From Cenococcum geophilum 1.58 (taxonomy: Eukaryota > Ascomycota > Dothideomycetes > Gloniales > Gloniaceae): a DNA stretch of 64,000 bases. The stretch is from NCBI GenBank assembly GCA_001692895.1, contig KV748181.1, positions 3,043,640 through 3,107,639 of the forward strand, read 5' to 3'. This document shows, piece by piece, positions 9,070-20,051 of this stretch (the stretch's first letter is position 1; each line of letters starts with the position of its first letter). Made by a program: the position numbers and the translations under genes. Under the pieces are notes generated by a model that ran no database searches, was not told where the DNA came from, and saw only the letters and a program-made list of their open reading frames with translations.

Positions 9070-12000
9070 ATACTACCAAAAGCAGCCACCACAACGCCAT
9101 TAACGGCGGCAACTACTTTAAGGTTAGGTGACACTAGTATAGCAGATACTAACTTATAGCAACCTATAATGGTCGGACAGTTATAAGAGGTAATTAACTA
9201 GTTAATAGCTAACAATATAGCGTTAGAAAAAAGGGTTAATAGGATTAGAGCAGTAAAGGTTAAGTTACCATTAATTAAGAGATTCTTAGGAGAAAGATTA
9301 AAGCTTAAAGGATTCCTTACGTAAATACACTTTAAGGTTACGCAAGAAGGAGCTAAACTACCAACACCTATGGATCGAATAGCCTATACAGAACTATTCC
9401 TATTAGGAAGAGCACTTAAATGGTTTAAGCCTTACCTTACAGAAATATAGATAAATAGAATAACGACCACTAATTAGGAGGTATGATTTATATTCTTAAG
9501 CTAGGAAGGGTTCGCGGAACAACTTATATAAATATTTAGAGACTTAGAGGCAGTAACTACGGCGGAAAGAAAACTCTAAGATATTACGCAACGAACCTTA
9601 GTAATTAAGTATACGATATAGTTCTAGACGCTAGTAATATAAGTAGAGTAAAATAATAAGGCGCTTATGGCATAGTATAAGTAAGGACTTAAGTCTAAAG
9701 TCTAGGACGTAATTATCCTAATAGAAGATGCGGACACCCTAAGGGATTTAATAGATTAAGCGATTAAGATTAATAATTAGATCTACTAAAGGGAATAGAC
9801 TAAGAGAGGTTAGAATAGAGTTCTATAGTTATATAAGACGCAGAGTACGCAACGACTAAAGCTAAGTTAGAAACTATGGTATAGCGCAGAGCTAATAGAC
9901 CTAAGTGGTACTAATAAAGCCTATAAAAGATGGAGTAAGAAACTATAGAAACCTAGAGGTTAAGGATCTAGTAATTATAGGACTAAGGAGCAGAGGCTAA
10001 ACCAGGGATCTTAGTAGCAGAAGATGTTTAGGCGGACTCTATAGTAAAGTTAATAGTTTAAAGATAGAGCTTATATAAATTATAGAAAACAGGGTTATTT
10101 CGCAAGGGATTATAAAGATAGTTAGAGTTATTATATAATAAAGGGAATAAGACTAATAGCAGAAGATATATATATATAGAGGGATAATAGTGTACTACAA
10201 GGAATAAAAGAGTGTTTAATTAGAAGTTTTGCGTTTTATTATAACAACGCATGCCGAATTTATAAAGACGCTAAGTATGGCGTAAGCTATTGGCTATAGG
10301 AGCTAAAATCTATAGAGTATAGAGGAACTAATAAACCAGTTTATAGATCGGATATTAAACATAATAAGTTTAATAAAGGCGAAACATTCTATAATAATAA
10401 GGCGACGAAAGCGGCTTACTAGGAGCGTATAGACCTTAGAGATATTATATAAGAGGTAAAGGATGATTCTACTATAGAATAGGGAATATTAGTAGGAATT
10501 AAAACCCTACTAGATATAATATCTATTGCTTTACAAGACGCAAGAGAAGTAGGGCGGCGAATTACTTTAGCACTCGATAAAGGCAAGAAGCCAAAGGCTT
10601 AAGATTCTCACGATAAGATAAGAGACAACTAAGATTTTTAAGACGAGATAAGGTAGACCTAAGGACCTATAATGGATAGAAACCGATAGAGCAGGGTAGT
10701 GGCTTAGTTTAAAGATATATAAATAAGCTCGGGATAGAGTTTCCCACAGGTATAAGATTCTTAAGACAAGATAAGTGAGATTTAAGACTCTTAAGATAAG
10801 ATAAGAACACTAAATAAGCCTAGTTGGACTAAGGCAGGAGTAAAGCTTAAGTTAGAAGTAAGCTTAGGATTAAGAATCCTATAGAACTAAGACTTTAAGA
10901 CACGAATAAGGACCATTAACTAGATTAGAGAATCTGTAGTATAAATAGTAACTAGACTAGGAGACAGATATATAGACCTAGAGGACTTACTAGGGGAATA
11001 TAGTGTTTAGCCTAAAGATCGGAAGGCTGATACTAAGATTAAAAAGTAAGAAGACTTTAAGGATCTACTTATAAGACGCGAAAGGAAAGAAACTATAGAG
11101 GAATTTAGAGTAAGAATTACCTTATAGTAAGAATAGAAACTAGATAAGAGATCTAGTATATTAGGACGTATAAGGGACAGAGCACTAGTATAAAGAATTA
11201 CTAATAGGCCGAGAGCAGGTATATTAAAAGCTAAATGGCTTACTAAACTAGAACAAGAAGAGGATCTAGGGATTCTAACTAGGTTTAAAGAACAATATAT
11301 AAAGGGCTATTACGATATAGTAATAAGAAGATACTTCCTTATAGACAAGCCGTATACACTCTAGCAGCTGTACTAAAGGTAGTATAGGCAAAGGCATAAT
11401 AATAAGTAGGAAGATCTCTATATATAGTTGGACGAGAAAGTTATCTAAGACTATTTAATTATAGAAAAGGCGATAAATTACATTAAGGGAGCCTTAATTA
11501 TAACGTCAAAAGATTTAGAGGAATGATTAGAGGACTAAAGAAGTAAGAGATGTATTTTAGTACCCGCGAATAAAGTCGCAACGTTTAGATTAATATAGTA
11601 GAGGTTTAAACTTAAGGATAAAGACGAGTTAAGAGTTAACCTAAGATACTAAGCATACTACACGCTATTATGGATCGTATGTGTAGATAATATATATAAG
11701 ATGTACTAAAACCCAAAGAAAAAGAATTAGAAATACCCTATAAGAATATATTAGCTAGTAGAAGAATAGAAGTATTAAAACGCTAAGTATATATATAGCT
11801 AGCATCTAGTAGAAGTTTAGGAGTTAGGTAACTTAATACTTTAGCTAAAAAGATTCCTTACGGAAGAATGCCTAGACGGATAATAGTGGTGGGAATGCCT
11901 AGAGAATATATGTCTATAGTATATTAAAGATAAAAAGTAAACTAAGTATTAGCTAAAGTTAGACTAAGTATAAATAGGATTAAGTAGTTAATAGTTAGGA

Positions 12001-15000
12001 AAAGTAGAGGCCTACGGGACTAGAGGGAGCTAGTAGTAAAGCCTTAGACCCTTAAAGGAATTTAAGGACAACACCTAAATTTACAAGTTAAATAGTAAGA
12101 TTAGTAGTTTAAAGCACTAATAGATAGTGGGGTAATAAGGAACCATATCTTACTAGTAGCAGTTAAGAGAATGGGATTACTATATAGGAAAAAGGAATGT
12201 CCTTACCTATTAGTGATAATTTTAGGAGATCTGATAGCCTATAGAGGAGGTATTATTAATCTTAAAATAGGACCTATTTAGTTAACTATCAAAAGGAGAT
12301 AAATCGAGATGTCTTTTAATATATTACTATTGGGAAATAATAAGGTAGTACTAGAAATGCCTTAGTTATAAGAATATAATCTAAGGATCGATTGGGTTAT
12401 AGGTTAAGTCAATATTAGGGATACTTAATGCCGTAAGATGCGATAATAAGCTAAGTTGGTATAGTACTAAGTTAAAGCGATATATAAGGAGACTAAGCGA
12501 GGCTTAAGTTACGTACCAAAAAGATACTATAAGTATGGTAAGAAACTATAGTCACCAGAAAGTAAAAAGCTGTTAGAGTATATAGCATGGGATTATAAGA
12601 TAGAATTAGAACTAGGAATAAGTTTAAGGTTCTTTCTAATCTATAAGCTTACTAAAGAAGAATATAGAGCACTAAAAGAGTTTATCTAAGAAAACTTATA
12701 AAAGGGATACATTAAACCATTGTAATTATTAGCGGGTTATCTAGTACTATTTATACTAAAGAAAAATGGTAAACTAAGGCTATGTATTAACTATAGATAG
12801 TTAAACAGCATTACTAGGAAGGATAGGTATCCTTTACCCTTAATTAGCGAAATCTAAGATAGGATAGGTAATATATAAATCTTTACAAAGATAGATCTAA
12901 GATAGGCGTACTACTAGATTAGGATTAAGGAAGGCGACAAATAAAAGGCAGCCTTTAGGTTAAAGGAAGGACTATATAAACCATTAGTTATATAATTTAG
13001 GCTTATAAACGCACTAGCAACGTTCTAGAAGCGTATTAACAATATATTAGGAGAATACTTAGATGAATTTGTTATAGTATACCTTAACGATATTATTATT
13101 TACTTAATAATTAAGGAAGAACACGGAGAACATATTAAATGGGGTTTAAAGAGACTATAAGAAGAATAGATGCTAGTAGCGATTAAGAAATGCAAGTTCT
13201 TTACTAGGAAGACTGATTTCGTTAAATTTATTATTAAACTAGGCCAACTTAGTATAGATCTAAAGAAGATTAAGGCTATAGTGAATTAGTAGGAACTAGA
13301 GAACGTTATATAGTTAAGATTATTCCTAGGGTTTTGCAATTACTATAGAAGGTTTATAGCGTAGTAGTTAAANNATATTAAGCCATTTANGCGNTTAANN
13401 AAGAAAGAAGAACNATNGGNATAGGGAGAGNANNANNNNGAACTCTTTAAGAAAGTTAAAGAGTTATTTACCTAGGAGCCAGTTCTTAAGATCTATTAAC
13501 TAGGACTAGAGATAGTTATAGAAATAGATATATTAGACTATATACTAGGGGCATACTTTATATAGAAACATTAAGATAGATGGCACCTAGTGGTATACTA
13601 TAGTCGGAAGATAACACTACTAGAGTTAAACTATAATATTTATAACAAGGAGTTATTAGGTATAGTTATAGCACTAAAGGAATAAAGAGCATTTTTATAA
13701 GGTATAAAGAAACTATTTATAGTTAAGACGGATTATAAGAATCTAATAGAATTCCTAATAATAAAGGAACTTAACTAAAGATAGGTTAGATGGGTAGAGA
13801 TGCTTATAGAATACTATTTTGAGATTTAGTATACTAAGGGTATAGATAACACATGAGCAGATACTCTAAGTTAAAAAGCTAAACTATAAAGTAACGAAAA
13901 GCCATTAGGGGCTTTACTGCGAAAAGATATAGACGGATTAATTAGGTATAATTATCTAAAGATTACAGCAACTTAAGAAAATAAGAAACTAGAAAGAGTC
14001 TATAAGATACTAGAAAGCTTTTAGGCGTAAAGAATTCTAAAAGCATAGCTAGAAGATTTATAGATGTATATATACAAAAATTAAGAAGCTAAGTATATCC
14101 TAAAAAGCATAGCAGAGCATTTTATAAAAGACTTTTATAAGGGAATAACTTAAGGACATAATAGAGCTATGGGCTTAGTATTAAGACTCTAAGAGGAGTA
14201 TATTATTAATGGAATCTAGGAACTAGCACAGAAAGTTATAAAGGAATATTAAAATTGCTAAAGGAATAAACTAATAAGGCATAAGCTATATAGAGGGCTA
14301 TAACCTATTAAAATACTAGAGAGATTATAGAAAGTTATATTATGGGACTTTATTATTAAGTTACTAAAGTTAAGAGATCCTATTACCGGATAAGATTATA
14401 ACGCGATTTTAGTAATAGTAGATAAGCTTACAAAGTAGGGATACTTTATAGTATATATAGAAGAAATATTAGTAGAAGATATCGCTAGAATCTATATTAA
14501 GGAAGTGTTTATAAGATATAGAGTACTAAGTAAGATTATATTAGATAGAGATTTAAGATTCGTAGTAGTATTCTAGGAGGTATTCTTAGCGGAATAAGGA
14601 GTTAGAGCAGTAACTTCTACCGTATATTATCCGCAGATAAACGGTTAAATAGAAAGATTAAATTAGACACTAAAGCAGTATCTAAAACACTATATTAATT
14701 ACGCGTAGAACAATTAGGTATTATTATTACTAATTATATAGTTTATATATAATATAACATCTTAAAAAGGAATAGATATATTACTATTTAAGGCAAATTA
14801 TAGATATAAGCTAAGGATATCGTTATTACTATAATAAGCGAAGAGAATAAGTAGTACAGCTAAAGAAAGGATAAAGATATTAATAAATCTTTATATAGAC
14901 CTTATAGAATTAGTAAAGAATAAAAAGGTACTATAATGCTAAGAGATCTAAGGGACCAGATCTTAAGGAGGGAGATAAAGTATAGCTACTATATAAAAAT

Positions 15001-15340
15001 TTTAAGAGTTGACGACTAAGTAAGAAGTTAAACTATGTTAGACTAGGACCTTTTAAAATTATATAAAGGATTTTACCAGTTACGTTTAAGTTAGACCTAT
15101 TAGCTAAGATAAAGATCTACCCTATATAGTATATTATAATAGTAGAGCTAGTATATAGGAATATTAAGCTACTAGTTTATAAAGCAGACACGTATAGAGG
15201 ATAAGAAGAAGATAAATAGTAAGTTTTAAGGATTATTAGTTATAAGGACATTAATAATAAAATATAGTATAAAGTTAAGTGGATAGGCTATACTAAGACT
15301 ACCTAGGAGCTACTAAAGAATTTAAAGAATGCTATAGGAA
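9070..15340 (+). pseudogene. G1 Gag-Pol, broken
   Basis: The start codon has become ATA (9070-9072), where G2 keeps ATG at 56394. The gag core is at about 9260-9850. The zinc knuckle at about 10069-10114 has all expected Cys and His positions read as Tyr (YINYRKQGYFARDY). Protease keeps D-S-G near 12121, and RT is at about 12590-13180 with the active site YLND at 13080-13091. RNase H is near 13500-13850, an HHCC-type integrase at about 14070-14700 and a chromodomain near 15240-15330. Dozens of TAG/TAA codons sit at Gln/Trp positions. Before damage it would have made a single Gag-Pol for particle formation, cDNA synthesis and integration. Confidence 0.85.
13372..13440. other. Ambiguous bases (N) in G1 pol
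   Basis: More than a dozen N bases lie in the connection/RNase H region. The corresponding stretch of G2 (about 60715-60785) reads without N. Confidence 0.85.
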
Positions 15341-15399
15341 AGGTATAGGAGTATTAGAAGAAATTAGGTTAGATAGTATTAATAAAAAAAGATCGCCAA

Positions 15400-16095
15400 A
15401 GAACGAGTTACCTAAGGGGGACCTAAGAAGAGCAGTTGCCGAACTACTTAGACCTATTTCCTTCTCTATTAGAAAAGAATCCGTTCTTTTATTATTAAGT
15501 TTCTATAGACCCTATTTTATAAGTTTCTACTCCTTAAAACGCACCTTTTTACGCACCCTCTTAAGACGGATTAACTAAGCGGACGCCGCAAGACGAGACT
15601 TAAGGGCCCGTTGCTAAGTATTAGCAGTCTCCCGTTCTGCGTCATAGGAACGGTATAACTCCGCCAAAGTAATAGATAGTTTATTATCTAGCCGCGTAGT
15701 AGTAGATTAAATATAAGACCCTAAGATAAATTAATTAGGGAATTAGACAACTATTAAGAGTAATAGGTTGCGTATATTTAGTATTAAAGATAAAGCAAAC
15801 GTTATAGGACGAATAAATATTCGCTTTAGTGCACTCTAAATAAGAGGACGGTTATCGTAAAGATGGGTTTGCTAACGCAATATAAACTAACCCCTCTTTT
15901 AAGTAGCGAGAATATGGAGATAGTATGATCTTACTAAGAGATAATATTACAGCAATAGTGCGAGTACGACGAGTAGTCGAGGACGAAGAAATTGCTTTAG
16001 GTATAATAAGCAATAATATTAACCAAAATAATTAGACGGATATTATACCTCTAGTAAACAACCTAAAGATATTTAGGATCTTTAAGGACAAAAAT
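15400..16095. other. G1 region between pol and 3' LTR, conserved in G2
   Basis: About 0.7 kb follows the chromodomain and is collinear with 62760-63455 in G2. On the minus strand near 15530-15700 both copies give a charged helical reading (G1: ALKSRLAAS then LIRLKRVRKKV). On the plus strand near 15960-16095 both give a readable acidic stretch (IISNNIN ... PLVNNL). The stops in both are mostly TAA/TAG. The coding strand cannot be decided by eye; it may hold an accessory ORF. Confidence 0.45.
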
Positions 16096-16112
16096 AGAGA
16101 GGAGGGAGATGG

Positions 16113-16536
16113 TGTTATGGACGCTTTAAGTATAATACTATAACTACTTAGGGAAGAGTTAGAAGAAGCTAGTTAGTTAATTTAAATATAGTCTAGGATA
16201 GAGCCAATAAAGCTATATAATAAGGAATAGTAACTAAGGTTACGTGGGGTAATCTATATAATTTATAGGATCTATATAATCCGTAATAGAGCAGATAGAG
16301 CATACGTATATTATGTATAAGAAGGATTTTATAGGAGTACGGTTGTGTATTTAAGGACCCTTAGTCCCTACCTAGATAGTTCCTTTCTTGTAGTGATTCT
16401 TAGAATACAATTAGAGTTAATCTATTAGGCAACCACTCCACCAGTTATTATTACGTTGTTGACTTTAATTTGCTTTACCTATACACCTAGCCTATTAATA
16501 AGCCCATCGTAGTTCCTGCTATAAGGTTCCGTTATA
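16113..16536 (+). repeat. 3' LTR of G1 (424 bp)
   Basis: Same length as the 5' LTR; the differences I saw are C/T and G/A transitions. It starts tgttatggacgctttaag and ends ccgttata. Confidence 0.9.
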
Positions 16537-16886
16537 GTTATTACAGATAAAGTTTTTTTCTTTTTTAGGGTAGGATATTATTAAGGCCTTCCTAGGCAAT
16601 ATAGGGAGAGCTTAGTATAATATAACGGCTTGTATAAATGCCTCTAAACTAAAGCTTGTAGATTGCTATCTAATAAAGATACTAAGTTAAGGAGAAAAAA
16701 GGGGGTTACTAGGGCAGGTATAAACAAATAAGTAGCGCGAGCCGCTAAGGCGCTAGTAGTAGGCGAGCTAATAGTAGAAAACAGTACTAGATAGTATGCG
16801 ATAATATAAGACAATATAACAGGTGGCAGAATATAGCAGAACTTAGGCAGAATTTAGCAGGTAACGCGCTCTAGCAACATTACAGG
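16537..16886. other. Unassigned spacer, possible solo-LTR remnant
   Basis: No coding signal. It contains a copy (16741-16774) of the gccgctaaggcgctag ... gcgagctaat motif seen downstream of both copia pols, and a run of cagaa(t/c)tta units near 16830-16860 like those in the G5 LTR. The right edge (ctagcaacattaca) abuts the RT fragment of G3, so it could be part of an LTR inserted there. Confidence 0.4.
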
Positions 16887-17930
16887 TTTTTAATAATAGT
16901 CTTATTAAGACTGCGATAGTCTATATATAGCCTTATAGTTCTATCTAGTTTTAAAATAAAGAGGATTAGCGCGCCTACTAGCGACTTATTAGGCCGGATC
17001 CACCCCTTTTCTAGTAAACCATTAAGGTACTCTTATAGGATCTTAAGCTCTTTATAAGGGAGGCTATAGATAGAAAGGTTTAGCGGTTATTTACCTTCTT
17101 CTAAATTAATTATATAATTGTATTCTAAGTTCTATAGTAGGACTTTAGCTTATCTACCTAAAAATACCCTTAGTAAGCCCCTTAGGCCTAATAGAATATT
17201 TTATAAATTAGGGTTGTATTTGTCCTCTATATTATTATTATTAAGTAGGTCCTAGAGCTCCCTTAAGATACTTATGGGTAGCGTTGTACGCTATAGTAGT
17301 TGCTTATATATAGTTACTACCGTACGTTAAACCGTTTTATATAGTAGCTAATAAAGGGTAAGGAATTCTTTAACGCAGCATTTAAGGTACTGTAATATAC
17401 TTTTTACGTATTACTTAAGCTAGAGTAACCTATAACGGTTAAAGTATTTTATAAGATCTTTAAGATTACCGCCTCCCTATAATATCTCTATAACCTATTT
17501 AATAGTTCCCTATAAAGTCTCTATTATAGAGGGGTTATTACCTATACTAGGCTTTATACCTATCTTACTATTAAATAGGGGTTAGATCTAATACTCCTTT
17601 AGGTATAAAACGTATATTATTTTACCTAGAGCTATATCCTCTAGAATATCTTTTAAGCTTATTAGTAATATACGCCCTTTTAATTCTTTATTATTCTACT
17701 ATTTAAAGGCTCCTATTTTAAAGCGTATTTTAAAATCTACTTTTATAAGCTAAGGGTATCTAAGGATAAAGTTATAACCTCTAAAGTCGGCTGCCTAAAA
17801 GGGTTGCGGGCTAACTACCTTAGTGCGGTTGTGTATATTAGCCACTAATACTATAAGCTTGTAGGCACTATATAGTTTAATCTAATACTTATCTAGGAAG
17901 CCTATAATAAGTTTTTACCACCTTTATAAT
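16887..17930 (-). pseudogene. G3 gypsy protease-RT fragment, 3' truncated
   Basis: On the minus strand this reads a retropepsin tail (ADFRGYNFILRYP near 17760-17800), a linker, then the start of a gypsy RT: YSLPYKELKIL, EYLNGLLEKGWIRPNKS and LYID, at about 17085-16900. The frame ends abruptly at about 16887, well before the RT active site. The protease is split by LINE-B: its N-terminal part (INLI-YNLVKKHKL type) lies just beyond 20052. The enzyme would process Gag-Pol and begin cDNA synthesis; here it is a dead remnant. Family membership differs from G1 and G4. Confidence 0.72.
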
Positions 17931-17941
17931 GGGATAAGTTT
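17931..17941. repeat. Target-site duplication of LINE-B, left copy (gggataagttt)
   Basis: The 11-bp repeat is identical to 20041-20051 and lies directly at the LINE-B 5' end, inside the protease of G3. Confidence 0.9.
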
Positions 17942-18328
17942 GAACCTTTACCACATATGCAACCTTACTAAAAGGTAGCGCCACACTCTAAAACTTACGC
18001 ATACCCATCTTACCATTAAAAACAATCGATTTTCTAACTTTTAAAACCTAATTCCTACTGCCTAGCGAGCTAGGGGTGGATTTATTTGTTGTTTTACCCC
18101 CTTTTCCTAACAGAAAAAAATTCTTTAAGGGGGGCCCTAGCTTATAAGCGAGGCACGGATAGGAACTCTAAAACTACTACTACTACCACTAATACTGAAG
18201 CTATAAAATAGGAGCTAGTTTTTCTACTACCTTTTAGCCTAATCCCCCCAGAAATCTTCTAGTAGGATTAGTAAGGAGAAAGGGTATAAGGATAGTAAAA
18301 ACTAGGGAACCCCCCTATAAGATATAAA

Positions 18329-19782
18329 ATGCCAAGGCCTAATAGGTCTAAAAAAAAACCTCCTATAGAAATAAGTGATAAAGAGTCTATATCTACTTTT
18401 TCTCTCTCTTCTCCTTCTCCTAGCCTATTTAGGACAGGAGAAAAAAGAGGGCATCTTTAGTCTTCTCCTTAAAAAGAAAACTAAAAACCTATAAAAAAAG
18501 ACAATAAAACTAATAACTACTATGGATAGGGATACCTAGTATACCTTTTCCTCCCCTCTCTCTAGAACAACACCTATAAAAGGCTTTAGAAAGCCTACTC
18601 TAGGCCTATAAAGGGCTAGAAGAAGAAGAAGAAGAAGAAAAAGTAAAAGAATAAGTTAGAAAGATAGGGAACTATATACGGAGTATCTTAGTAGGAGAAG
18701 ATCCCTTTACAAAAGAAGAAATAGAAAAAGATATCCTAAAAGGACTAGTCGAAGAAGTAAGAGCTCTCTGTAAGGAGGTAGCCCCTACTAAAGAAACCTA
18801 CGCAGAGAGGCTAAAGAAGGACCTCCTTACTTCGTCCTCTTTACCCTTATTACTACCGTCTCCTACCCCCACTACTTTTATTAGAAGTAAGAAAAAGAAG
18901 CTAGTTCTAATTATAGATAAAAAGGATTAATTCCTAGATATATTCTCTATACGAAACAAAGTCAATTACCTATTTATATTAAAACTGTAAGTAAAAAAGC
19001 CAGTACTAGCGTCTATAGCTAGAACTAAAGGAAAATAAAATATTCTCCTTACGACTATAGAAGAGTATAATGTAGATTTCCTAGTTAAATATAAGGAGAT
19101 TTAGCATAACTGCTTTACCTTTTAAAGAGAATAAAAACTAGAACTATGGGTTTAAATTATAGCCTATAGGGTTCCTACTCTACCTTTCCTAGGAGAAGGA
19201 GGCTCTAAGCTTCTAAAAGAAGAAATTGAGACCTTTAATCCTATAAGGATACAAGGACTACCTAAATGGATCTTATTTAGCGAAAAAAGACATAATCTAT
19301 AGACCAGATTTAGCTCTATAGTTTTTACTATAAAGAACGAAGAAAAAAGACAAGAAATCCTTAAGTAAAAAGAGATATCAATTGCAGGTACAGCTACTAA
19401 GGTAGTAAAATACCTCGAAGTCTCTCCTACTACACAGTGCACTAGCTGCTAAAAATTTGGCCATATAGGAGATAGATGCTCTACTAGAGCCTATAGATTT
19501 TGTACGGCTGTATATTTATCCAAAAACCACTCCTGTTCTACCTATATAATAATAGGCAAGCCCTATAGATATACCACCCCCCTTTGCATTAACTGTAAAG
19601 AAAACTACTTCGCGAATAGTAAAGACTGTGAGGTTCTAAAAGCAGCTAAGTTAGTAAAAAGTACTAGCTTAGAAGGTTTTATAGAAGAATAAGATAAAAC
19701 AAATAGGATTCTAGAAGGAGGTAACTCCTACTAGGCTCTTAGAAAAAAGATATTAAAGAGTAAAAGGATAGAAATAAATTGA
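18329..19782 (+). pseudogene. LINE-B ORF1 (gag-like protein with CCHC knuckles), broken
   Basis: ATG at 18329 is followed by a basic, Ser/Pro-rich N-terminus. There is then a frame change near 18580, a Glu-rich/coiled-coil run (LEEEEEEEE near 18610-18640), and a conserved domain (PFLGEGGSKLLKEEIETF near 19185, GLPKWILFSEKRH near 19255). Next is a CCHC knuckle (CTSC-x-KFGHIGDRC near 19435-19480) and a second Cys-rich block (CINCKENYFANSKDC near 19585-19630). The TGA stop is at 19780-19782. This layout matches ORF1/Gag of Tad-like LINEs, which coats the RNA in the transposition RNP. In-frame TAG/TAA codons and the frame change make it non-functional. Confidence 0.78.
18606..18642 (+). repeat. 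(GAA)n purine run in ORF1
   Basis: The run of GAA/GAAA triplets encodes Glu/Lys-rich residues and is matched in LINE-A at 4520-4560. It lacks CpA and TpG, so it offers no RIP targets and is well preserved. Confidence 0.75.
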
Positions 19783-20040
19783 AAAAGGACAGGGATAAGT
19801 GTTAGGATTTCCTATAGTTTTTCCTACCGTTTTCTTATTCCCTAGTAGTTGTAGTACCTTAGTATTTTACTAAGGAGCTATAAACTCTTAGGGGTTTATA
19901 AACTACTAGGATATAGCTACTAGTATATATTAAGCTGCCTAGAAAGGATTTATATATATAGAACTATAGCGCTATAGCCTAGAGGCTGCATGCGCAGTAT
20001 TGTACGTAGTATAATATAACAGACCTATAAAAAACAAAAA

Positions 20041-20051
20041 GGGATAAGTTT
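20041..20051. repeat. Target-site duplication of LINE-B, right copy (gggataagttt)
   Basis: Identical to 17931-17941, directly after the A-rich tail. Confidence 0.9.

Larger units (their letters stand above)
8602..16536 (+). mobile_element. G1: gypsy-type LTR retrotransposon, RIP-degraded
   Basis: The 7935-bp element has two 424-bp LTRs (8602-9025 and 16113-16536) around gag, protease, RT, RNase H, integrase and chromodomain in gypsy order. A purine-rich tract (16096-16112) precedes the 3' LTR. It is the same family as G2 (55925-63896). The flanks differ (ctttt on the left, gttat on the right), so no target-site duplication is visible. Confidence 0.92.
17942..20040 (+). mobile_element. LINE-B: 2.1-kb ORF1-only non-LTR retroposon
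   Basis: This 2099-bp insertion starts gaacctttacc and ends in an A-rich tail (cctataaaaaacaaaaa), with perfect 11-bp TSDs. The layout is a 5' UTR of about 390 bp, one ORF1 (18329-19782) and a 3' UTR of about 260 bp. No RT, endonuclease or RNase H is present. It shares both ends with LINE-A (3128-5224), so the missing ORF2 is a property of the family and not a 5' truncation. Confidence 0.88.

Noticed and set aside
19164..19442. Minus-strand open frame of 92 codons
   Set aside because: Antisense to the conserved middle of LINE-B ORF1, whose plus-strand reading has zinc knuckles and a matching copy in LINE-A.
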